DNA of 26,687 nucleotides, from the NCBI GenBank assembly GCA_027576995.1, contig JANBQC010000393.1, positions 1 through 26,687 on the forward strand, written 5' to 3'. The stretch comes from Dimargaris cristalligena. Taxonomy: Eukaryota; Kickxellomycota; Dimargaritomycetes; Dimargaritales; Dimargaritaceae. Positions 20,897-26,687 of the stretch are shown here, in pieces. Every line of letters starts with the position of its first letter. Position 1 is the stretch's first letter. The notes under the pieces were generated by a model. That model was not told where the DNA came from and searched no databases. It saw only the letters and a program-made list of their open reading frames with translations. The translations under genes and the position numbers were made by a program.

Positions 20897-23134
20897 ATGA
20901 ACTCCCAATACTCACGCGCCCAATCTCCCTCGTTTTCCACCCCTCTACTTAACGCCAATGTACCCTTACCTTCCACCATTAACCCCCACTTGTTGTCTCT
21001 GGATAGTGAGGAAGCCCCTCGGTACAGCCTCAACTGGGATGTAGTCAAGCGTATCGCGCAGCTGACCCAACTGCAGTTTCGGCCGCCCCACTCGCCCTAC
21101 GGGTCTGTCTTCATTGCCTGCATTCTTCTGATTCTCGTCAGCGGGGGTAATGAAGTGACCGTTTATTTCACCGGTTTGATTCCCAGCCAGTTCTATAGCG
21201 TTCTGGTGGGCAAAGATACCGCCAAGTTCGGCCCGCTCCTGGGAAAGAGTCTGGGCATTGTAGTGGCGTCCGGGGTGGGAAAAGCCCTCACCATGTACTT
21301 CAGCGGCATGTACCAAGTGCGCACCCGGCTGGTGCTAAGCCACTATATCCAGTCCCGCTATGTCCAACCCAACGCCATGTACCCTATTGTCAGCCGGGAA
21401 CTGGCCGACAATCCCGACCAGCGCATCACCCAGGACGTGGACAAATTCGCGCGGACCTCGTCGGAACTCCTGCGGGACTTGCTCGTGGCCCCCGTCCTGG
21501 TGGTATTGTATACCGTCCAGACCTGGAACGTGACGGGGTACTTCGGTCCCGTACTCATTTACGCCTTCTTTATCGTCGGGGCGGTCATTTCCCGGTTCCT
21601 CATGACGCCGGTTATCAGCTTAGTATATGCCCAGGAACGGCAGGAAGGGGTGTTCCGGTTCCAGCACGTGTTCAACCGCACCCACGCTGAAGCCATCGGT
21701 CTCCAGCGCGGCGAGAACTACGAACATCTCCGCCTCAACCAATCCCTGCTGACCATCGTACAGTGGCAGCGCTTGATTGTACAGCGTACGTTTTGGCTTA
21801 ATTTGGCCACCCTCACGTTCGGCTACCTTGGCTCCATTCTCAGCTACTTGGTCATTGGTATCCCCATTCTGAGCGGCTGGTACGACGATAGGGACGCCGC
21901 CGGTCTGTCTGAACTCATTAGTAAGGCGTCCTTTTTGAGCATGTATTTGGTTTACCAGTTTACGGTAATTGTCCAAAAGGCCACGTCGTTTTCGGACTTT
22001 GCGGGCTATGTGGTGCGTATCACCCAGCTTATTGATATTCTAAACGACGAGTCGCTGCGGCCGGCGAAGCCCACCACCACGGATGATACCGGCTCGGAAT
22101 CGGACAGCGAGCTCCAGGGCCTAACCGGCGAAAGTCCCCGGGCGCCCAAGATGGAGGATGAAAGGACTGCTGCGCTGGAGGTTAATAGTCTGAGCTATAC
22201 TCTCCCCACGGGCCGCCTCCTCTTTCAGAATCTGACGTTCCGGCTCGAACCCGGCCAGAACCTCTTTATTACCGGCCCCAATGGCAGCGGGAAAAGCTCG
22301 CTGGTGCGTATCCTCAGCGGGTTATGGCAGCCCAGCTCGGGCGTGGTGAACGTACCGCGTAGTAGCATGCCCCACCCCTCCATCATGTATTTCCCTCAGA
22401 GCCCATTCCTTACCCTAGGTTCCCTCTACGACCAAGTAGTGTACCCCAATCCGGCCATCAGCGCCACCAATAATTTCGAACACAGCTTCTCGCTACTGGA
22501 CCGCGTACTCCGCTGGGTCTGGCAGCGTTTCCGGCTGGCCGAAGCCGGCCCCAACGGTTCATCTTCCCATACGGCCGGCAATCACCAGTCTACTTCAACT
22601 TCGCCCTATTTGAAGGACCTCAACGACGATTCACTCAATGATGAATCCGATTCCATGTCGCTTAAACCCACCCGACGCAGCAGCGGCCCAGATACTACCT
22701 ATGCGGCCACGACGACTAAACCCCGGGCCGGGGAACGGGGCGCTGGTTTCTACCAATCGGCCAGCGACGCCGCACACCGCGTCCTCTCGGACGACGACCT
22801 CATCGAATTGCTCGACCTAGTTGGTCTGGATCGGCTAGCCCGCACCATGCCCCTCCACCAGACCTACGACTCATCGTACTGGACCCAATGCCTTTCCCCC
22901 GGCGAACAACAGAAGCTCGTCTTCGCCCGGCTCCTCTTTTTCCAGCCGCGGTTTGCCGTGTTGGACGAGGGAACGTCCTCTATTGATGCGGCGAGTGTTA
23001 CCAAGCTTTACACCCTCGGCCAGTCCCGCGGCATCACTTTTATCACCATTAGCCACCAGGAGATCCTGAAGGCGTTCCACCAACTTGGACTTACGCTGGA
23101 TGGCCAGGGCTCTTACACTCTGGAGTCGTTCTAG
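20897..23134 (+). CDS. ABCD4-type half ABC transporter (putative lysosomal/vacuolar cobalamin transporter)
   Basis: A 745-residue half-transporter: an N-terminal six-helix-type membrane domain and one nucleotide-binding domain. ABCD hallmarks are visible: NPDQRITQDVDKF (172-184), the EAA-like segment AEAIGLQRGENYEHLRL and hydrophobic segments near 62-84, 110-130, 190-230 and 300-330. Walker A is GPNGSGKSS (460-468), the Q-loop Gln 501, signature LSPGEQQKL (666-674), Walker B FAVLDE with D690/E691 and H-loop His 720. GLIPSQFYSVL, LGSILSYLVIGIPI and a signature with Pro rather than Gly after LS resemble animal ABCD4 more than the peroxisomal ABCD1-3 type. In mammals ABCD4 works with LMBD1 to release cobalamin from lysosomes; the same role here is inference. 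It is longer than human ABCD4 (606) mainly because of an insertion of about 95 residues between Q-loop and signature (about 528-628). All catalytic residues are kept. The ATG at 20897 follows a pyrimidine-rich leader. Confidence 0.93.
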   Translation: MNSQYSRAQSPSFSTPLLNANVPLPSTINPHLLSLDSEEAPRYSLNWDVVKRIAQLTQLQFRPPHSPYGSVFIACILLILVSGGNEVTVYFTGLIPSQFYSVLVGKDTAKFGPLLGKSLGIVVASGVGKALTMYFSGMYQVRTRLVLSHYIQSRYVQPNAMYPIVSRELADNPDQRITQDVDKFARTSSELLRDLLVAPVLVVLYTVQTWNVTGYFGPVLIYAFFIVGAVISRFLMTPVISLVYAQERQEGVFRFQHVFNRTHAEAIGLQRGENYEHLRLNQSLLTIVQWQRLIVQRTFWLNLATLTFGYLGSILSYLVIGIPILSGWYDDRDAAGLSELISKASFLSMYLVYQFTVIVQKATSFSDFAGYVVRITQLIDILNDESLRPAKPTTTDDTGSESDSELQGLTGESPRAPKMEDERTAALEVNSLSYTLPTGRLLFQNLTFRLEPGQNLFITGPNGSGKSSLVRILSGLWQPSSGVVNVPRSSMPHPSIMYFPQSPFLTLGSLYDQVVYPNPAISATNNFEHSFSLLDRVLRWVWQRFRLAEAGPNGSSSHTAGNHQSTSTSPYLKDLNDDSLNDESDSMSLKPTRRSSGPDTTYAATTTKPRAGERGAGFYQSASDAAHRVLSDDDLIELLDLVGLDRLARTMPLHQTYDSSYWTQCLSPGEQQKLVFARLLFFQPRFAVLDEGTSSIDAASVTKLYTLGQSRGITFITISHQEILKAFHQLGLTLDGQGSYTLESF

Positions 23135-23137
23135 TTT

Positions 23138-23143
23138 AATAAA
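23138..23143 (+). terminator. polyadenylation signal of the ABCD4-type gene
   Basis: AATAAA begins three bases after the TAG stop, which suggests a very short 3' UTR. About 20 bases later an A9 run leads directly into repeat copy E. Confidence 0.55.
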
Positions 23144-23166
23144 TTTGAAACGTATTTGTTAAAAAA

Positions 23167-23310
23167 AAATGGGTGAAGTTCAACTTGGTTGTATAAGGTT
23201 TTAACCAATATGTATATGGGAGAATTGGTGGGATGTTAATTTTCAACCAGTAGTACTTGCCTCATCAAATGGATATTTCGTTATACAGCCTTGCTGAGCT
23301 ACTCCCAAAT
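23167..23310 (-). mobile_element. 144-bp inverted-repeat element, copy E
   Basis: Read on the minus strand it starts ATTTGGGAGTAGCTC, continues GGCTGTATAACG, ATTTGATGAGGCAAGTACTA and CTGGTTGAAAA, and ends AACTTCACCCATTT. The terminal 26 bases match each other in inverted orientation at about 19 positions. On the plus strand the element is bounded by identical AAAT tetramers, unlike the ATAT of copies A to D, which supports these four bases being target sequence. It begins 33 bp after the transporter stop codon. Confidence 0.83.
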
Positions 23311-24281
23311 TGGTGTTGTTTGACCACAGGCCCGATAGTTTAGGTGTGTCTAGAGGGTTTTGCGATAACCAATGCGAACTCAGGCATCTCTTTTTCAAGT
23401 TGTACCATTGGGCTCCGTGGAACGAGTGGGGCATTCCTGACTGGACTGTCTGGCCTGCATCGCGCTACTCTCGCCGTCAATCGATCGTTGTGGGTTTGGG
23501 TTATAATAAAAATACATTGATATATGTACAGCGGGACTAATTAAAATGCGATGAGATAAACGCGTTTACTAGCGCGAACTCTTTACTGCACTGCTATTGT
23601 AATTGTATCCGGTTTTGTAGCTGATCCCCACTCTATTTTTGTAGGGGCGGTAAAATAGTGGTAACAGGTAAACCGTAAGCTCCCTCTTTTTCTCTCTCCT
23701 GTTTCGATTTTTAAGAAGCAGGGGGGTGGTCGTTGTACTTTCCAGAATACATTACACACGTGTATCAACATGTAACCATTCCGTTCCCACTACTCATCCC
23801 TGTTGCCACAAGGTAAACAATGGAGGGGACACCTTATATATCAGCAGTTGCTGGACAGTGGCCCCTTGTTCTTCACGGGTCGCCCATCAACTTGCGCTTG
23901 GTAGAGAACAGTCAGCTAAACAACCATTAACAATTTTCCATTATAGTTTATTTACCCTGTTTCATCAATATCTATGATACTTACAGGACATCATTGGGTC
24001 GTCCTACCCACCGTAGCCACGACTGGCCGCCTAGAAGGGATGCCACCAAAATTCATATAAATGTGGGGGGTGTCGTACTACCAAGACCAAGTGCAGCCCA
24101 ACGGCACCACGAGTATAGTTGACTTTTCAATCTTTTTTTGAAATGGTTATCTTGATGGCTCAAGGGCTTGGGTAGGGGTATTGGTATGGGGAATGTGGCA
24201 TGGAGAAAAAAATAGCACAAGGAAATTGATTGCGGCATCTCCCGTTCCCAACCGCCCGTATGGCTTCGTGTTCCATTTTAG
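23311..24281. other. intergenic stretch, no gene seen
   Basis: Only short frames (under 85 codons) without motifs or plausible splicing. No RNA gene fold was found. Confidence 0.55.
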
Positions 24282-24304
24282 GTGGGAAATATATACCCAA
24301 CAAT

Positions 24305-24335
24305 GGACACGGCCTTAATATATAAGGCCGTATCC
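24305..24335. promoter_or_regulatory. palindrome upstream of the third gene
   Basis: ACGGCCTTA and TAAGGCCGT are perfect inverted arms around a short AT spacer; after one mismatch the pairing resumes with GGA/TCC. It lies 145 bp upstream of the ATG at 24480 and about 50 bp before a TATA-like box, a position suited to a dimeric regulator. A GTGGGAA string, the core of CSL-family sites, lies 17 bp further upstream (24282-24288). Confidence 0.4.
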
Positions 24336-24386
24336 CCAACGAAATCTAGAGGTCTCAATCAATCATTTTGGGCCACACTATTTGTC

Positions 24387-24394
24387 TATATATT
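24387..24394 (+). promoter_or_regulatory. TATA-like box of the third gene
   Basis: TATATATT, 86 bp before the ATG, followed by a CT-rich run (24400-24430), the same arrangement as upstream of the CSL gene. Confidence 0.4.
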
Positions 24395-24479
24395 GCCGCT
24401 CTCCCCCTCTCCTCATTTCTTGCTTCACCACCCAAACGGCTGTTGGTCGCTATATTCCTAGCATATCCGCGTGATCAGA

Positions 24480-26229
24480 ATGAGGTTGCTTAACGGGATT
24501 TTTCCTGCCTTGACCATCGGGTCTACCCTCCTTTTATATGGTCTGGGCCAGTCCACTGAGGACAGTCCGACGACCAAGCCGATACCACTAGAGATTTTAG
24601 ATCAAATTTTATCCTACTCTTCAAAAGACACCAATACCAGGCTATTGAATGATCCACTTTTATCCCACTCCGCCGCCAAATACCTCCCTCATCCGTCAGC
24701 GGTAAGCCATTGCACCCATTTCATTTACGGATTCCAGGGAGTCACTCTTTTCCGTAATCGACTGATTCTGACTTTTAGTCCATCGTAGCGTGTGCTAACC
24801 TTCCTCATTTTGATTGATTTTTGATGACATCCTCCTGGAATTTCTTTTATAAAATGGATAATTCGTGCTGGCTACATCGATTCCTCGGTCCGTGCCACCC
24901 ATATTATAACTGGGTCAACCTTGTCTTCTACAGAAAACCATTCTTCCTAATTGGGAATTTGAGCTCCACGAAACCACGACTATCTTCACCCAACAAAAAG
25001 AATGGGATAGACTTCTCATCATCTGGCGCCAGTTGGCCCCACTGGAACTGTGGGATACCGTCCTGCACTCCGTCACCAGCCTTTGTTCCTTGCAAAGTGC
25101 CACAGCTAACCCCTCTCGAACTCGGGGTAGTGTAGCCGCCGAGTGCACCGGGGAGCGATACAAGCGATTTCTCACAATCAATAAATACCGGCCTTTAGTC
25201 TCTAGAGGCCAGCGGGCCATGATCGACATGACTTCGTTAACCGTCCCGGATTGGGAAGTCGCGTTCCCCCTGGCCTCGTTTGCGAATGGAGAGACGATGG
25301 ATACTCTATTCCGTCTACTCCACCTGACTTTCGAGGCCCCTTTTTACGAAGGTAAACCCGTCCAGTTCAATGACTCGACTGAGCTGAATTTGACGGACCT
25401 CACCCCATTTATCCGGGTGTCCACCACCATGACCGCCCTACTTAATCGCGTCGCCACTACAACCCTGTGGAAATTGTACCACCAGGGGAAATGGGACCAT
25501 ATTAAACACTATTTGGACCGGGCCATTGTCATGGTCACTCAGGGCCTCGACGACCATGCTCATAATTCCGAAGTGTACCGCTGGATCGAAACCCTGCAAC
25601 AACAGGCTCGCTGTATCATCACGTTCGCCGCCATTGGCCTAAACGGTCCGTGGGTTGACGGAGTGATGGTTCGCATGGACCAACTGGATCAGCTCATAAG
25701 CGGCCGCAACGTAGGACTTGCATTTAGGGCTACTCTGTCAAATTACCTTGGCGAATTATCGACGCGGGGTTTCACCAAATTGGCGAAGTGGCTAGAACAA
25801 AAATGGCCTAATCTACCCGATGAAATCAACCCCTTTGCTACCATCACTCCGGTCAGTCCCATCTTCGACAAACGCTACTTTTACTTGAATCCTATCGACG
25901 GCCACCTATACCAGGCCATTCCCTCCGGCTTTCTGTCACCATTGCCGGAGTCCCTGCGATACCTCGATCCGAATCAGCCCTATGTGATGGGCGATTTCCA
26001 ATACAAACTAAAGAACGATCTGCAGACTTTAAACTTACAGCAGTATGTCCATACCAATAGCGTGCCGGTCCACCATATGGTAATGCCTCCGAACCGGCCT
26101 TTTAACTTACTCACCGACGAATTTGTCGATAATTTCCCCATTCAACAATTTACAACATTAGCTAATAGGAGAGGTTTATCGCATCGTTCTGGTGTCCGTC
26201 GGAATTATAGGTTTTCCAATTGGTTTTAA
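24480..26229 (+). CDS. predicted secreted protein with F-box-like segment, unknown function (two exons)
   Basis: Exon 1 (24480-24701) ends at donor GTAAGC. Exon 2 (24934-26229) follows acceptor TTCTACAG with a TCAAC branch-like site before it, giving a 232-bp phase-0 intron and a protein of about 505 residues. Residues 1-24 form a signal peptide (short Arg start, hydrophobic core, Gly-Leu-Gly before a polar stretch). Residues 34-74 (PIPLEILDQIL...RLLNDPLL) resemble the start of an F-box. That is odd in a secreted protein, since F-box proteins act in the cytosol or nucleus with Skp1, so it may only be a look-alike. The rest is mixed helical sequence with DRLLIIWRQLAPLELWDTV and a Pro/Tyr/Asn-rich C-terminal third; two N-glycosylation sequons lie at about 220 and 226. 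I do not recognise the family. A second acceptor at 24777-24778 with a good branch site would give a stop after 12 codons, so a truncated isoform or a different model is possible. Confidence 0.75.
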
Positions 26230-26249
26230 ATTTTGTTCTTATCTTTATT

Positions 26250-26255
26250 AATAAA
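26250..26255 (+). terminator. polyadenylation signal of the third gene
   Basis: AATAAA, overlapping a second AATAAA-like string, 20 bases after the TAA stop in a T-rich context. Confidence 0.55.
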
Positions 26256-26335
26256 ATAAATTAGACCCGATGATATTGGATAGATTTCCTAGGATATGGT
26301 TCCTGTAGTTGCAAATTATGTGGAAGAATCGACAA

Positions 26336-26479
26336 CAATAAAAGAGACTCAAGCAGGCTGTATAGCATTAATTCCCATTGATGAGGCAGAAACTACTGGT
26401 TAAACTTAAATTACTTGCCGCTTATTACATACATATACCATTTAAGACCCTATATAACTCAGCTGAATTTCACCAAAAT
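26336..26479 (+). mobile_element. 144-bp inverted-repeat element, copy F (degraded ends)
   Basis: The core is clear (CAGGCTGTATAG, CATTGATGAGGCAGAAACTA, CTGGTTAAA, then TATAACTCAGCTGAATTTCACC). The outer bases of the left inverted repeat are lost and the flanking tetramers (CAAT, AAAT) no longer match, so this is probably an older copy. The length still fits 144 bp. It lies between the third gene (stop at 26229) and the tRNA-Val. Confidence 0.75.
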
Positions 26480-26530
26480 AGATTAAATGTCCAAATAGAA
26501 GTCGCGCTAATAATCGAACGTAAAAGAAAA

Positions 26531-26604
26531 TGTCAAGATCCGGGATCGAACCGGAGACCTTGCGCGTGTGAGGCGCATGTGATAACCAACTACACCATCC
26601 TGAC
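26531..26604 (-). tRNA. tRNA-Val (CAC)
   Basis: A 74-nt gene without intron. The acceptor stem GTCAGGA/TCTTGAC is paired (one G-T) with discriminator A. The anticodon stem TGCGC/GCGCA is perfect with loop CTCACAC, anticodon CAC, reading GTG. The T arm is TCCGG-TTCGATC-CCGGA. The B box GGTTCGATCCC is intact. A T4 run directly after the 3' end (26527-26530 on the plus strand as A4) and another at 26522-26525 serve as terminators. Confidence 0.96.
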
Positions 26605-26687
26605 GTATACTGTGTTGTGGTAGGACCTGAGACTAGTTAGTTAACCGCAGTATTTCTTTATTAATCAGTTCCCATTACTATATCCTT

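Noticed and set aside
23167..23310. Copy E as a tRNA-derived SINE because of TAGCTCAGCAAGG, which resembles an A box
   Set aside because: Other copies do not keep the A-box-like string, there is no B box, and the terminal inverted repeats fit a DNA-transposon derivative better.
6129..24288. Scattered GTGGGAA/GTGAGAA strings as CSL binding sites (for example 6129, 9626, 17393, 19473)
   Set aside because: About six such seven-base matches are expected by chance on two strands of a window this size, so there is no enrichment. Only the promoter-placed one at 24282 is kept, as a weak lead.
1..26687. CRISPR array, bacterial operons or integrative elements
   Set aside because: Nuclear-type tRNA introns, splice sites, AATAAA signals and eukaryotic protein families show this is eukaryotic DNA; no regularly spaced repeats of CRISPR type were seen.

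Overview
The window looks like nuclear DNA of a fungus, probably from an early-diverging (zygomycete or Zoopagomycota-like) lineage. Two genes support this. One encodes a CSL/LAG1-type transcription factor with the long low-complexity N-terminus and large internal insertions seen in fungal family members. The other encodes an ABCD4-type half ABC transporter, a family tied to cobalamin in animals and not expected in yeasts and most Dikarya. The tRNAs, the short pyrimidine-rich leaders and the sparse introns fit a fungal genome. The genus is not fixed by anything I can see.

Layout. Positions 1-1530 are AT-rich and hold the 3' end of a dead Ty1/copia retrotransposon (end of reverse transcriptase plus RNase H, three internal stops, probable LTR start at 1318). 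From about 1530 to 10885 I find no convincing gene. This stretch holds an LTR-like segment (about 1969-2688), a perfect hairpin (3852-3881), a minus-strand G-quadruplex motif (4575-4594), a hexamer repeat and one 144-bp transposon-like repeat (5171-5314). The CSL gene occupies 11333-15277 on the plus strand without introns. It is followed by a (TC)34 tract and 1.5 kb of AT-rich DNA. Positions 16803-17214 hold three abutting copies of the 144-bp repeat inserted in a TA microsatellite, with a strong G-quadruplex motif just beyond. An intron-containing tRNA-Tyr lies at 18176-18259 (minus), and a tRNA-like remnant lies 570 bp further on.

The ABCD4-type transporter gene is at 20897-23134 (plus), with a probable 5'-UTR intron upstream and a polyadenylation signal directly after the stop. 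Another 144-bp repeat follows at 23167-23310. A third gene (24480-26229, one intron) encodes a protein of about 505 residues with a signal peptide and a short F-box-like segment; I do not recognise the rest. It is followed by the sixth 144-bp repeat (26336-26479) and a tRNA-Val(CAC) at 26531-26604 (minus).

The three protein genes are separate transcription units in the same direction and nothing links them in one pathway. The unifying feature is the 144-bp repeat family: six copies of near-constant length, with imperfect 26-bp terminal inverted repeats and AT-rich flanking direct repeats, placed around the genes and tRNAs.
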